A stretch of 57,557 nucleotides of DNA, taken from contig NZ_CAMQXC010000003.1 in the NCBI RefSeq assembly GCF_947038635.1, positions 1 through 57,557 of the forward strand, written 5' to 3'. The position numbers and the translations under genes were made by a program. The stretch comes from an uncultured Cetobacterium sp. (GTDB taxonomy: Bacteria > Fusobacteriota > Fusobacteriia > Fusobacteriales > Fusobacteriaceae). Each line of letters begins with the position of its first letter. Within the stretch, counting starts at the first letter, position 1. Positions 43,470 to 52,743 of this stretch are shown here, one piece after another. The notes beneath the pieces were generated by a model, which had not been told where the DNA came from, searched no databases, and saw nothing but the letters and a program-made list of their open reading frames with translations.

Positions 43470-44636
43470 AGTTTCTAATAAATATAAAAAACCTCCAACT
43501 AGCAGAGCTGGAATTACATTATATAAAGTAACTAATAAAGCTGATTTTTTACTTAAGGCTAGTAATGGAAATAATGCATCCCCATCATTACATATTGCAT
43601 TAGCTACCAAAGCTGAAAATGGAATTCCACCTGATATATATATGGCTGCTAATAATATTTGAGGTCCACACCCTGGTATTAATCCAATTAAAACTGCACC
43701 TATTACTACTAAAAAACCTTTATTTTCTAAAAATAACTTTAAACCATCAGTTCCCCCTATATATTTTAACAATAGTTCATATCCAAAAAATGCCACAAAA
43801 ACCCAACTCACTAAAAATGCCACTTCTTCTGCTGTATGTATCAACGTTTCTTTTACTGACCCTAATTTACTTTCAGTTTTATCAAAATTACTACCCTGTA
43901 TTCCTTTTCTACTTAGTAAAGTATATAAAATACATAAAATTGTTCCTATACTACCACTTATATTCATATACTCAATTATAAAATGATTTTCATGCGTATG
44001 AGCATCTAATAGATGTTCTAATGCAAACGGAAAAGAAACTATTACTAAAAACCAAAATATTTTATACCATATATTATGAGTTATTAAGTATACATATTTA
44101 AAATCTGTTCTTCTATGTAAAACTTTATCAACTATATCCCCTTTTTTATGTGCTATATGTTTATGGTGTTTATGTCCACTCTCTTCATTTACATACTCCA
44201 TCCCTTTTTCCATTTGTTTATTTTTATTTATAACTATATTTTCACCAATTTTAAAATAATCTATAAATAAACCACAAATTAATCCTGTTATTCCACTTAT
44301 TATCAATACTTTAAAGTATGTAGTTATATCTCCTACAATTAAAATAAAGGCAGCATCTCCCATTGTTGTTATAAAAGCTGCAACCAAGCTACCAAAAGTC
44401 ACTTTTCCTAAAATATACATTGGAACCACAACTATTGCGCCTCCACAACCTGGAATTAACCCTAATAACGCTGAAAAATAAACTTGATTCTTCTTATCTT
44501 TTTCTAATAGTTTTATTATTATTCCATTAAACTTATAATCTATTAAACTAATTAATAATAAAGATATCGATACAAAAACACCAACTTTATAAAAAACCTC
44601 CACAGTAACATTATAAAAAAGATAAATCCACTCCAT
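43467..44636 (-). CDS. Putative 10-TM heavy-metal exporter (ArsP_2 / putative manganese transporter family)
   Basis: The 389-residue membrane protein is built from two similar halves. Each has the motif GLIPGCG (near residues 56 and 317), and each is followed by a G/A-rich helix pair (FGSLVAAFITTMGDAAFIL and FSALVANAICNDGDALFPLL). A hydrophilic centre is rich in His (HKHHKHIAHKK near 153, and HTHENH near 213), suggestive of metal binding. The family (PF11449, often named putative manganese transporter) is poorly characterised. It is separate from the metal ATPase at 39611 but within 4 kb. The start follows GAGGTGGAAG. Confidence 0.72.
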   Translation of the reverse strand: MEWIYLFYNVTVEVFYKVGVFVSISLLLISLIDYKFNGIIIKLLEKDKKNQVYFSALLGLIPGCGGAIVVVPMYILGKVTFGSLVAAFITTMGDAAFILIVGDITTYFKVLIISGITGLICGLFIDYFKIGENIVINKNKQMEKGMEYVNEESGHKHHKHIAHKKGDIVDKVLHRRTDFKYVYLITHNIWYKIFWFLVIVSFPFALEHLLDAHTHENHFIIEYMNISGSIGTILCILYTLLSRKGIQGSNFDKTESKLGSVKETLIHTAEEVAFLVSWVFVAFFGYELLLKYIGGTDGLKLFLENKGFLVVIGAVLIGLIPGCGPQILLAAIYISGGIPFSALVANAICNDGDALFPLLALSKKSALLVTLYNVIPALLVGGFLYLLET

Positions 44637-44707
44637 TCTTCCACCTCGTATTACAAATTCTTATTATCTAAACTTGTTATACTTAGTTTTTTTCTTATTC
44701 TTTTTTA

Positions 44708-44739
44708 TAAAAAAACCAGTGCTCTCACACTGGTTTTAA
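44708..44739 (-). terminator. Terminator of argS
   Basis: On the minus strand AAAACCAGTG-TGAGAG-CACTGGTTTT is followed by more T residues, directly after the argS stop. Confidence 0.9.
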
Positions 44740-44741
44740 TT

Positions 44742-46454
44742 TTACATTCTCTCTAATGTATTTATTCCTAAAAGATTCAATCCTTCTTTCAATACAGCTG
44801 CTGTTCTTTCAGCTAATAACAATCTTGAATATAAAGTTTCATCCTCTTGATTTAATATTGGACACGCATTGTAGAAACTATTGAATTTTTTTGATAATTC
44901 AAATAAATAATCAGCTATTAAATTTGGTCTACAACTATCTGCAGCTTTTAATATAACTCCTGGGAACTGTGTTAAATGGTGAGCTAAAGTTCTTTCTGTT
45001 TTATCAACAAACTTTATTGTAATATCCTCTTTAATATCTTTATTTTGCTCTTTTGCTCTTCTTAAGATAGATTTAATTCTCGCATAAGAATATTGTAAAT
45101 ATGGAGCTGTATTTCCTTCAAAGCTTAGAATTTTATCCCATTCAAAAATAACTGCTGTTTGTCTATTTTGTGATAAATCAGCATATTTTATAGCTCCAGT
45201 TCCTACAACTTCTGCTATATTATCTTTTTCTTCTTCTGATAATTCTGGATTTTTTTCATTTACAATTTCATAAGCTCTTCTCTTACCTTCATCTAAAAGT
45301 TCCTCTAATCTAATTACATTTCCTTTTCTAGTAGAGAATACTCCATCAGCAAATCTCATTATTCCAAACCAAACATGTTGCTTTTCAACATTCCATCCTA
45401 ACATATCTGTAATTCTAAAGAATTGTCTAAAGTGATCCTGCTGTCTCTCATCCGTTACATATATTAATTTATTTACATTATAATTAGCTAATCTGAATTT
45501 AACAGTTGCTATATCTGAAGTTGCATATAAAAATGCTCCATCTTTCTTTTGAACAATACAAGGGTGTAGCTTCTCTTCCTCTGGGAAAAATACAACTTTT
45601 GCACCTTGATCTTCAACTGCTATTTTCTTATTTTCTAACTCTTCAACTACTCCTGGCATTAAATTATGATAAAAAGATTCGCCATAATATGTATCAAAAT
45701 TTATACCCATTCTATTGTATAGCTTTGCATACTCATCTAGAGAAACTTTTATAAACTCTTGCCATAATCTATAATTTTCCTCATCTCCATCTTGAAGCTT
45801 CTTTAATTCTTCTCTAGCTTGATCTTCAAGTTCTGGATTTTCCTCACTCTGTTTTGTAAACTCAACATAAACTCTTTCTAATTCCTCAATAGCATTTTCT
45901 TTATAAGCTTCTTGATTAAGCCAGTTTCTATATCCTATTATTAGTTTTCCAAATTGAGTTCCCCAATCTCCAATATGATTATCTGCCACAACATTATAAC
46001 CTAGATACTTATACATTCTTTTAATTGAATCTCCGATTATAGTTGATCTTAAGTGACCAATATGCATTCTCTTTGCTATATTTGGTGAAGAGTAATCTAT
46101 TATTACATCTCCTTCTGTATTAAGTCCCTTAAATTCATAACCCTCTTTTGAAATCTTTTTAACTAAATCTCCTAAATATGAATCTTTTAAAAATATATTT
46201 AAAAATCCTGGTCCTGCAATCTCTATTTTATCAATTACACTATTTTCAACTATGTTATTTACAACATTCTCAGCAATAGCTCTCGGATTACCACCAATTA
46301 TTTTAGAATTCATCATAGCAAAATTTGATTGAAAATCTCCAAATTTTTCATTTGTTGCTACAGTTATCTCTATTGGTTTTAATTCTTTATCTGGATAAAG
46401 ATTATTTACTGTTTCTAATAAAATTATTTCTATTTGTTTTTCAATAGTTAACAT
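44742..46454 (-). CDS. argS: Arginyl-tRNA synthetase
   Basis: This class I synthetase has 570 residues. Its N-terminal Add-1 domain is followed by the HIGH-type motif in SPNIAKRMHIGHLRSTIIGD (near 131). KMSKS is replaced by the degenerate VFSTRKGNVIRLEEL, as is common in ArgRS. The C-terminal DALR anticodon-binding domain ends LLGINTLERM. The start follows AAGGAGAATAA. The gene begins only 26 nt after the terminator of the upstream structured RNA, so its transcription must either read through that terminator or use a promoter that I cannot see. Confidence 0.96.
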   Translation of the reverse strand: MLTIEKQIEIILLETVNNLYPDKELKPIEITVATNEKFGDFQSNFAMMNSKIIGGNPRAIAENVVNNIVENSVIDKIEIAGPGFLNIFLKDSYLGDLVKKISKEGYEFKGLNTEGDVIIDYSSPNIAKRMHIGHLRSTIIGDSIKRMYKYLGYNVVADNHIGDWGTQFGKLIIGYRNWLNQEAYKENAIEELERVYVEFTKQSEENPELEDQAREELKKLQDGDEENYRLWQEFIKVSLDEYAKLYNRMGINFDTYYGESFYHNLMPGVVEELENKKIAVEDQGAKVVFFPEEEKLHPCIVQKKDGAFLYATSDIATVKFRLANYNVNKLIYVTDERQQDHFRQFFRITDMLGWNVEKQHVWFGIMRFADGVFSTRKGNVIRLEELLDEGKRRAYEIVNEKNPELSEEEKDNIAEVVGTGAIKYADLSQNRQTAVIFEWDKILSFEGNTAPYLQYSYARIKSILRRAKEQNKDIKEDITIKFVDKTERTLAHHLTQFPGVILKAADSCRPNLIADYLFELSKKFNSFYNACPILNQEDETLYSRLLLAERTAAVLKEGLNLLGINTLERM

Positions 46455-46479
46455 TTATTCTCCTTTCATCGTGAAATAA

Positions 46480-46710
46480 AAAAAAGGACTCGAAAGTCCT
46501 AAAAAGAATAACTCCAGTCTACCGCCTTCCTTACGGTTTTGGTCGCCATTTCTTATAAGTGGTAACCAGATATTATCTATACACAGGGTCCGTGAAACAA
46601 GGGTTTCCGTGACTTTTCTGAACTATAAATAACAGCGCCAATCCCAATAGCGACCTTAGGCCCAAAACCTCCAGATAATAGCGAGTAGACCAGAAATATT
46701 TATTCTTAAG
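46480..46710 (-). ncRNA. Structured RNA with own promoter and terminator: 6S RNA candidate or argS leader
   Basis: This fills the 322-nt gap between aspS and argS. On the minus strand, nested helices form a long rod. The outermost is AAGAATAA/TTATTCTT (46700-46707 with 46504-46511). Next is CTGGTCTAC/GTAGACTGG (46685-46693 with 46514-46522), then GGTTTT/AAAACC (46664-46669 with 46535-46540). Inside these lie GGTCGCTATT/AATGGCGACC (46646-46655 with 46541-46550) and TTATTTATA/TATAGATAA. The apical hairpin is GAAAC/GTTTC. Between the outer and inner helices is a large bubble with ~15 nt (5') and ~12 nt (3') strands, the layout of 6S RNA, and size (~205 nt) fits. Conserved RNase P, tmRNA, SRP and T-box cores are absent. 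The identity is an inference; the structure is seen. Confidence 0.6.
46484..46500 (-). terminator. Terminator at the end of the structured RNA, upstream of argS
   Basis: On the minus strand AGGACT-TTCG-AGTCCT is followed by eight T residues. The UUCG-type loop makes it very stable. It lies 26 nt before the argS start codon. Confidence 0.9.
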
Positions 46711-46713
46711 ACA

Positions 46714-46742
46714 ATTATATCACTTCTATATTATTTTTTCAA
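46714..46742 (-). promoter_or_regulatory. Promoter of the structured RNA
   Basis: On the minus strand there is a -35 TTGAAA (46737-46742), a 17-nt spacer and an extended -10 TGATATAAT (46714-46722). The expected start lies at about 46707-46709, where the outermost helix of the RNA begins. Confidence 0.82.
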
Positions 46743-46777
46743 TTAAAAAATCCTTATGAATAGTATATTTTTTATAA

Positions 46778-48562
46778 CTAAACTATTTCTGAATTATATG
46801 TTGAATCTAAATAAAGCTCTTCTAATTGCTTATCATCAACTTTACTTGGTGCTTCTGTCATTAAACATTGACCTTTATTTGTTTTAGGGAATGGGATTAC
46901 ATCTCTTATTGATTGCTCTTTTAACATTACCATTAACCATCTATCAATACCAAAAGCTAATCCTCCATGTGGTGGTGCTCCATATTTAAATGCATCCACA
47001 AAGAATCCAAACTTCTCTTGTGCTTCCTCTTTAGATAAACCTAACTTTTCAAATACTTTGCTTTGAATTTCAGGATTAAATATTCTTATTGATCCTCCAC
47101 CAATTTCAGATCCATTTAATACTAAGTCGTATGAATTAGTTCTAACTTCATCCATTTCTCCATCTAAGAATAACTGCATATCTTCAGCTTTTATTGAAGT
47201 GAATGGGTGATGTTGAGCCTTATATCTTTGCTCCTCTTCATCATATTCGAACATAGGGAAATCTACTACCCATAAGAATTTAAATTCATCATTGTTGATT
47301 AATCCTAGCTCTTTTCCTAATTTTAATCTTACAGCACCTAAAGCTCCATACACAACTTTTGCTCTATCTGCCACAATCATTATTACATCTCCAACTTTTG
47401 CTTCAGTTCTAGCTATGATTGCATTCATCTCTTCTTCAGTAAAGAACTTAGCTATTGGCGAATTAACTCCCTCTTCTGTTAACTTTATCCAAGCCATTCC
47501 TTTTGCACCAAAATATGTTTTTGCATAATCCTCATATTCAGTTAAAATTTTTCTTGAGAATTGCTCCGCAACTCCTGGAGCTACAACTGCTTTAACGATT
47601 CCACCAGCTTCCACTGCACTTTTAAAACCTTTGAATCCACAAGTTGCCATTATATCTGTTAAATCTTTTAATTCAACAGCAAATCTTGTATCAGGTTTAT
47701 CTGAACCAAATCTTTCCATCGCTTCTGCATAAGGCATTCTTGGGAATTCATAATCAGCTGATTCTCCTGTTACATTTTTAAATACTCTTTTAGCTAATCC
47801 TTCTATCTCGTTCATAATATCTTTTTGTTCTATGAAAGACATCTCGATATCTAATTGAGTAAACTCAGGTTGTCTGTCAGCTCTTAAATCTTCATCTCTA
47901 AAACATTTAGCAATTTGGAAGTACTTTTCTACTCCTGAAATCATTAATAGTTGCTTAAATAATTGAGGTGATTGTGGTAAAGCATAGAAATCTCCTGGAT
48001 TAATTCTACTTGGAACTAAGAAGTCTCTTGCTCCTTCTGGTGTTGACTTTGTTAAAATTGGAGTATCTACGTCTAAGAATCCTTTCTCATCCATATAATT
48101 TCTTATTGACATAATCATTTTATGTCTCATTTTTAGATTTCTAGTCATTTGAGATCTTCTTAAATCTAAATATCTATATTTTAATCTTATATTTTCACTT
48201 AAATTTTCATCTCCAGATATTTGGAATGGTAAAACATCACAGTTATTTAAAACTTCTAAATCTGTTACAAATACCTCGATATCTCCAGTAGGTATATTAG
48301 CATTTTTACTTTGTCTTTCTTTTACAACTCCTACAACTTTTATAACTGATTCATTTTTTAATTTTTGTGCTCTTTCTACAACTGAAACTTCTGCTACATC
48401 TGTATGAAAAACTATTTGTGTTTTTCCCTCTCTATCTCTTAAATCGATAAATGTTAATCCACCTAAGTCTCTTTTTGTATCAACCCATCCAGATAAAGTA
48501 ACTGTTTCACCAATATTTGAAGCTCTTAATTCCCCTAAGTTATGAGTTCTATAATACGTCAT
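46778..48562 (-). CDS. aspS: Aspartyl-tRNA synthetase
   Basis: This class IIb synthetase has 594 residues. The OB-fold anticodon-binding domain ([21 protein letters not shown], near 20) leads into the catalytic core with motif 2 [18 protein letters not shown] (near 217) and motif 3 [11 protein letters not shown] (near 530). The length and the GAD insertion (about 290-410) indicate the bacterial type rather than the archaeal-type non-discriminating short form. It sits 16 nt after hisS, the common hisS-aspS order, and starts after AAGGAGAAAAGCG. Confidence 0.97.
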   Translation of the reverse strand: MTYYRTHNLGELRASNIGETVTLSGWVDTKRDLGGLTFIDLRDREGKTQIVFHTDVAEVSVVERAQKLKNESVIKVVGVVKERQSKNANIPTGDIEVFVTDLEVLNNCDVLPFQISGDENLSENIRLKYRYLDLRRSQMTRNLKMRHKMIMSIRNYMDEKGFLDVDTPILTKSTPEGARDFLVPSRINPGDFYALPQSPQLFKQLLMISGVEKYFQIAKCFRDEDLRADRQPEFTQLDIEMSFIEQKDIMNEIEGLAKRVFKNVTGESADYEFPRMPYAEAMERFGSDKPDTRFAVELKDLTDIMATCGFKGFKSAVEAGGIVKAVVAPGVAEQFSRKILTEYEDYAKTYFGAKGMAWIKLTEEGVNSPIAKFFTEEEMNAIIARTEAKVGDVIMIVADRAKVVYGALGAVRLKLGKELGLINNDEFKFLWVVDFPMFEYDEEEQRYKAQHHPFTSIKAEDMQLFLDGEMDEVRTNSYDLVLNGSEIGGGSIRIFNPEIQSKVFEKLGLSKEEAQEKFGFFVDAFKYGAPPHGGLAFGIDRWLMVMLKEQSIRDVIPFPKTNKGQCLMTEAPSKVDDKQLEELYLDSTYNSEIV

Positions 48563-48578
48563 CGCTTTTCTCCTTCTA

Positions 48579-49820
48579 TTATTTTAATATATTTTTTATA
48601 TTTTCTATACTTACTTCTTCTTGAGTTCTATTGATGAAATCTTTTAGCATAACAATACCTTTATTCATTTCATCTTCTCCTATTATAATAACATTTTTTG
48701 CTCCAACTTTATCAGCTTTTTTCATATGAGCTTTCATCCCTTTTGAAGCATAATCTATTACAACAGATTTTCCAGAAAGTCTTAAATCATTAGCTATTTT
48801 AAATGCAGAATCCATAGTAGATTCACCTAACCAAGCTATATATACATCTAACTCTCTTTTAGGAAAATCTTCTCCTAAAAGCATCATAATTCTTTCAACT
48901 CCTGCTGCAAATCCAAATGCAGGTATCTCTTTATCCCCAAGTTGTTTTAAAAGATTATCATATCTTCCACCACCTAAAACAGTTCCTTGTGATCCTAATT
49001 TATTTGTCACAATCTCATAAACTGTACTTGAGTAATAATCTAACCCTCTAACTAATCTTGGATCTTCTTTATACTTTACATTAAATAGTGTTAAATATTT
49101 TTTTACTGTTTCATAGTGTGCTTTTTCCTCTGCTGATAAAGAGTCTGTTATAATTGGTGCGTTAGCTGTTAACTCTTTACATCTATCTACTTTACAATCT
49201 AAAACTCTAAGTGGATTTTTCTCCATTCTCATTTTACAATCATCACAAAGTTCTTCTCTCATTGGTTCTAAAAAGTTTAAAAGAGTTTCTCTATATCTCT
49301 GTCTGCTTTCTTTTTCTCCTACAGAATTTATAGTTACTTCTAAATCAGTAACTCCTATTTTACTTAAAAATGAATATCCCATAGCAATTACTTCTGCATC
49401 TAATATTGGTGAGCTTTCACCTAAAACTTCTACACCTATTTGATTGAATTCTCTTTGTCTTCCTGCTTGAGGTCTTTCATATCTAAACATAGAACCTGCA
49501 TAAAAATATCTTGAAACTTCCTCTTTTGCATATATCTTATTTTCTAAATAACATCTTACAACAGCTGCTGTTCCCTCTGGTCTTAAAGTAATGCTTCTCT
49601 CTCCTCTATCTTGGAAAGTGTACATCTCTTTTTCAACAATATCTGTTCCCTCTCCTACTCCTCTTTTAAAAAGATCTGTTTCTTCAAATATAGGAGTTTT
49701 TATCATTGAGTATCCATAATTTCCAAAAAACTCTTGAGCTGTTCTTGTTATATAGTCATACTTTATTCCTTCATCTCCAAATATATCTTTAGTTCCTCTA
49801 ACCGCTTTAATTAGCTTCAT
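48579..49820 (-). CDS. hisS: Histidyl-tRNA synthetase
   Basis: This class II synthetase has 413 residues. Motif 1 begins near [16 protein letters not shown] (residue 41), motif 2 is [12 protein letters not shown] (near 77), [19 protein letters not shown] (near 113) is followed by the histidine A box [15 protein letters not shown] (near 258) and motif 3 [14 protein letters not shown]. The start follows GAGGTGATAAA. It is 13 nt after rarA. Confidence 0.97.
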   Translation of the reverse strand: MKLIKAVRGTKDIFGDEGIKYDYITRTAQEFFGNYGYSMIKTPIFEETDLFKRGVGEGTDIVEKEMYTFQDRGERSITLRPEGTAAVVRCYLENKIYAKEEVSRYFYAGSMFRYERPQAGRQREFNQIGVEVLGESSPILDAEVIAMGYSFLSKIGVTDLEVTINSVGEKESRQRYRETLLNFLEPMREELCDDCKMRMEKNPLRVLDCKVDRCKELTANAPIITDSLSAEEKAHYETVKKYLTLFNVKYKEDPRLVRGLDYYSSTVYEIVTNKLGSQGTVLGGGRYDNLLKQLGDKEIPAFGFAAGVERIMMLLGEDFPKRELDVYIAWLGESTMDSAFKIANDLRLSGKSVVIDYASKGMKAHMKKADKVGAKNVIIIGEDEMNKGIVMLKDFINRTQEEVSIENIKNILK

Positions 49821-49833
49821 TTTATCACCTCAA

Positions 49834-51063
49834 TTATTTTAATTTCCATAATTTATCTAATTTTTCTTCAATTAGTTTTTCATTTCTGTTATTTCCTGGA
49901 ATATAGTATTTTTTTCTATTTGCTCTATATTTTTGCTCCACAAAATTATTTTCATAACTATGTGGATATTTATATCCTACCGCTCCAGTCCCTATATGTA
50001 TTGGAACCGGTTCTAAGTCTCCATCCTCTATATCTTTTAAAGCTTTATCTATTGCCATATAGCTTGAATTGCTTTTTGTTGATATTGCTAAATAAATAAC
50101 TGCCTGAGATAAAATTATCCTTATTTCTGGCATTCCTATTTTTTCACTTGCATTCATAGCACTATTTGCTATTAACATAGCTTCTGGATTAGCCATACCA
50201 ATATCTTCACTTGCATGAATAAATATTCTTCTTGCTATATATCGTGGATCCTCTCCACCATGAAGAAGTCTTGCTAACCAATATACTGCTGAGTCTGGAT
50301 CACTTCCTCTTATACTTTTTATCATAGCTGAAATTATATTATATTTATCCTCTTCTTTATGATAAGAGGCTTTTCTTTCTCTGAAGATATCTATTATCTC
50401 TTCTTTAGAGTATCCCATACAACTATTTTTATATAATTCTAAGTAATTTAAAGCTACTCTACTATCTCCTTGAGAGATATCTAAAATAACATCTCTAATC
50501 TCTTCAGGAAGTTGTAAATTTAATAAATTTTCACCTTTTATTAAAATCTCTCTTATATTATCTCTTGTTAAGGGTTTAAATTCAAAGATTAAACACCTTG
50601 ATAATAGTGCATTATTTAGACTATGATAAGGATTTTCAGTAGTAGCTCCAACTAAAATTAATATTCCTGATTCTGTATAAGACAACAACGCATCTTGTTG
50701 AGTTTTATTAAATCTATGAATTTCATCTAAAAATAAAATTGTTCTTTTTCCATATAACTCTAAATTTCTTTTAGCTTTTTCTACAATCTCTCTTAAATCA
50801 TTTAAACTTGCCACCGTTGCATTTAAAGTCTCAAAATTATAGTTTAACTCTTTAGAGATTATTTCACCTAATGAACTTTTTCCAGAGCCTGATGGTCCAT
50901 ATAAAATCATATTAGATAAAGATTTACCCTCTATTATTTTTCTAAGAACACCATTTTTTCCTAGAAGTTTTTCTTGCCCTTTAAAATCCACAAACTTCTG
51001 AGGTCTTAAACGAGTAGATAGAGGTTTTGCATCTTCAAAATTTCCACCAAATATACTTTGCAT
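49834..51063 (-). CDS. rarA: Replication-associated recombination protein A (RarA/MgsA)
   Basis: This AAA+ ATPase is related to clamp loaders and acts at stalled forks. The 409-residue product has the N-terminal stretch PLSTRLRPQKFVDFKGQ, Walker A GPSGSGKSS (near 56), Walker B LFLDEIHRFNKTQQD (near 104) and sensor 1 VGATTENP. The C-terminal tetramerisation/helical part includes DPRYIARRIFIHASEDIGMA and the end of the family GYKYPHSYEN. It heads rarA-hisS-aspS, though readthrough from secG is possible. Confidence 0.95.
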   Translation of the reverse strand: MQSIFGGNFEDAKPLSTRLRPQKFVDFKGQEKLLGKNGVLRKIIEGKSLSNMILYGPSGSGKSSLGEIISKELNYNFETLNATVASLNDLREIVEKAKRNLELYGKRTILFLDEIHRFNKTQQDALLSYTESGILILVGATTENPYHSLNNALLSRCLIFEFKPLTRDNIREILIKGENLLNLQLPEEIRDVILDISQGDSRVALNYLELYKNSCMGYSKEEIIDIFRERKASYHKEEDKYNIISAMIKSIRGSDPDSAVYWLARLLHGGEDPRYIARRIFIHASEDIGMANPEAMLIANSAMNASEKIGMPEIRIILSQAVIYLAISTKSNSSYMAIDKALKDIEDGDLEPVPIHIGTGAVGYKYPHSYENNFVEQKYRANRKKYYIPGNNRNEKLIEEKLDKLWKLK

Positions 51064-51087
51064 TCAATCACAACCTATTTTTTAAAA

Positions 51088-51118
51088 TAAAAAAGCGTAT
51101 TGTGTACCCCAACACGCC
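51088..51118 (-). terminator. Terminator of secG
   Basis: On the minus strand GCGTGTTG-GGGTACA-CAATACGC (one G-U pair) is followed by six T residues, between secG and rarA. Confidence 0.75.
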
Positions 51119-51132
51119 TTTAACTCTTTTAA

Positions 51133-51357
51133 CTATTTTACTAGATACAGAAGAAGTGCTGAAAGTATGAATAAAAATGCTACTACTTCAGTTGCTCTGG
51201 CTAGTGGTCCTCCATCTTTTGAAACTCCAAATACTGTATTTGAACCTCCCATTCCCATGCTACCTGACATACCATGGCTTCTATCTGGTTGAACAAGAAC
51301 TAATATTATTAAAGCTACAGCAAAAATAAATAAAAACAGTGTTAAAAGTGTCTCCAT
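51133..51357 (-). CDS. secG: Preprotein translocase subunit SecG
   Basis: This small inner-membrane part of the SecYEG channel has 74 residues. Two membrane segments are separated by a Gly/Ser/Met-rich loop (SHGMSGSMGMGGSNTVFG near 27), followed by the family's ARATEVVAFLFILSALLL. The start follows GGGAGGAGTAAAGTT. It is 77 nt downstream of the PhoH-like gene and has its own terminator. Confidence 0.94.
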   Translation of the reverse strand: METLLTLFLFIFAVALIILVLVQPDRSHGMSGSMGMGGSNTVFGVSKDGGPLARATEVVAFLFILSALLLYLVK

Positions 51358-51434
51358 AACTTTACTCCTCCCAAATTTCGTCTTTTATCTTATACATTAT
51401 TATAATATATATATTGATAAAATAAAAGAAAAAA

Positions 51435-52739
51435 TTATAGAAGTTTTGCTGCTAACTCAGCTAATGCTGAACGTTCACCTTTTTTCAAAGTAACATGTCC
51501 TACTATACTTTCATTTTTTAATTTTTCTGATAGATATGTAAGTCCATTCGTATCTGAATCTAAGTATGGACTATCTATTTGATCAGGGTCTCCTGTTAAC
51601 ACTATCTTTGTATTTTCACCTGCTCTTGTTATTATCGTTTTTACTTCAAGAGGAGTTAAATTTTGTGCTTCATCTATTATTATATATCCATTAGGAATAC
51701 TTCTTCCTCTTATATAGGTAAGAGCTTCTATCTTTAAAAGTCCCATAGTTTGAAGCCCTAAAATTACTTTCTCTCCAGTTTTTTCACCTTTTTCTCCAGC
51801 TAAATAATCTATATTGTCATATATAGGTTGCATCCACGGTCTTAACTTCTCTTCTTCACTTCCAGGTAGATATCCTAAATCTTTTCCCATTGGTATTATT
51901 GGTCGAGCTATAAGTAATCTTTTATATTTACCTCTTTCAACAACTTGCTCTAAACCCGCTGCTATTGCTAACAAAGTTTTTCCAGTTCCGGCTCTTCCTA
52001 CCAATGTTACAACTTTTATATTTTCATCCATTAAAAGCTCCATTGCGTATTCTTGCTCATCGTTTCTAGCCCTTGCACCCCAAGCTGATATTTGTCCTTC
52101 TAAATTTCTTCTAATTTTTCCACCTATATATCTTCCAAAAGTCTTATCTTCTCCACATCTAAATTTAATAAACATATTTTCTGTAAAATGATACTCTTCT
52201 CCTAACTCCCAAACATTTATTTTTCCAGACTTATCAAATTTATTATACACATCTCTTGAAACTTCTATTTCTTCATAACCATCATATAATGTTGTATAAT
52301 CCGTTCTATCTGTTTCATAATCTTGAACTTCTAATCCTAAAGAATCTGCTTTAATTCTCATATTTATATCTTTAGTTATCAATATTACCTTCATATCTGG
52401 ATTTTTATTTTTAATTCCGAGAGTTGTTGCTATTATCATATTATCCATTGAGTCTTTTTTTAATACTGGTGGTAATAAATTTAAGTCACTTTCTATCTCT
52501 ACTCTGAAAAAAATCTTTTTCTCTAGCTCTACCCCTTTTGCAATACACCCTTTCTTTCTTATGGTATCAAGCTCTCTAGCTGCTAAACGAGCTTGTATTG
52601 CTGTCGTACTATTTCTTTTTAAATTATCTATCTCCTCTATTACATATATAGGAACAACAACTTCATTATCTTCAAAACTATAAATACTACGATGGTCATG
52701 TATTAAAACATTGGTATCTAGAACATAGATTTTTCTCAT
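51435..52739 (-). CDS. PhoH-family ATPase with N-terminal PIN domain
   Basis: The 434-residue protein combines a PIN-type ribonuclease domain (YVLDTNVLIHD at 4-14; acidic residues in MDNMIIATTLGI near 95) with a PhoH-like P-loop ATPase (VGRAGTGKT near 248, ARPIIPMGKDLGYLPGS, IIDEAQNLTP, LTGDPDQID). PhoH2-type relatives act as RNA helicase/RNase; that function is inferred. GGGGATGATTTT precedes the ATG. It follows ruvA by 4 nt. Confidence 0.9.
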   Translation of the reverse strand: MRKIYVLDTNVLIHDHRSIYSFEDNEVVVPIYVIEEIDNLKRNSTTAIQARLAARELDTIRKKGCIAKGVELEKKIFFRVEIESDLNLLPPVLKKDSMDNMIIATTLGIKNKNPDMKVILITKDINMRIKADSLGLEVQDYETDRTDYTTLYDGYEEIEVSRDVYNKFDKSGKINVWELGEEYHFTENMFIKFRCGEDKTFGRYIGGKIRRNLEGQISAWGARARNDEQEYAMELLMDENIKVVTLVGRAGTGKTLLAIAAGLEQVVERGKYKRLLIARPIIPMGKDLGYLPGSEEEKLRPWMQPIYDNIDYLAGEKGEKTGEKVILGLQTMGLLKIEALTYIRGRSIPNGYIIIDEAQNLTPLEVKTIITRAGENTKIVLTGDPDQIDSPYLDSDTNGLTYLSEKLKNESIVGHVTLKKGERSALAELAAKLL

Positions 52740-52743
52740 AAAA

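Noticed and set aside
46480-46710. RNase P RNA or tmRNA
   Set aside because: The length is too short, and the conserved P4 halves of RNase P and the tRNA-like ends and reading frame of tmRNA are absent.
46455-46777. T-box leader for argS
   Set aside because: The T-box consensus (a stretch like GGTGG-ACCGCG) and a specifier stem could not be found, and the rod structure is unlike stem I of T-boxes. It is kept as a 6S-like RNA or a novel leader.
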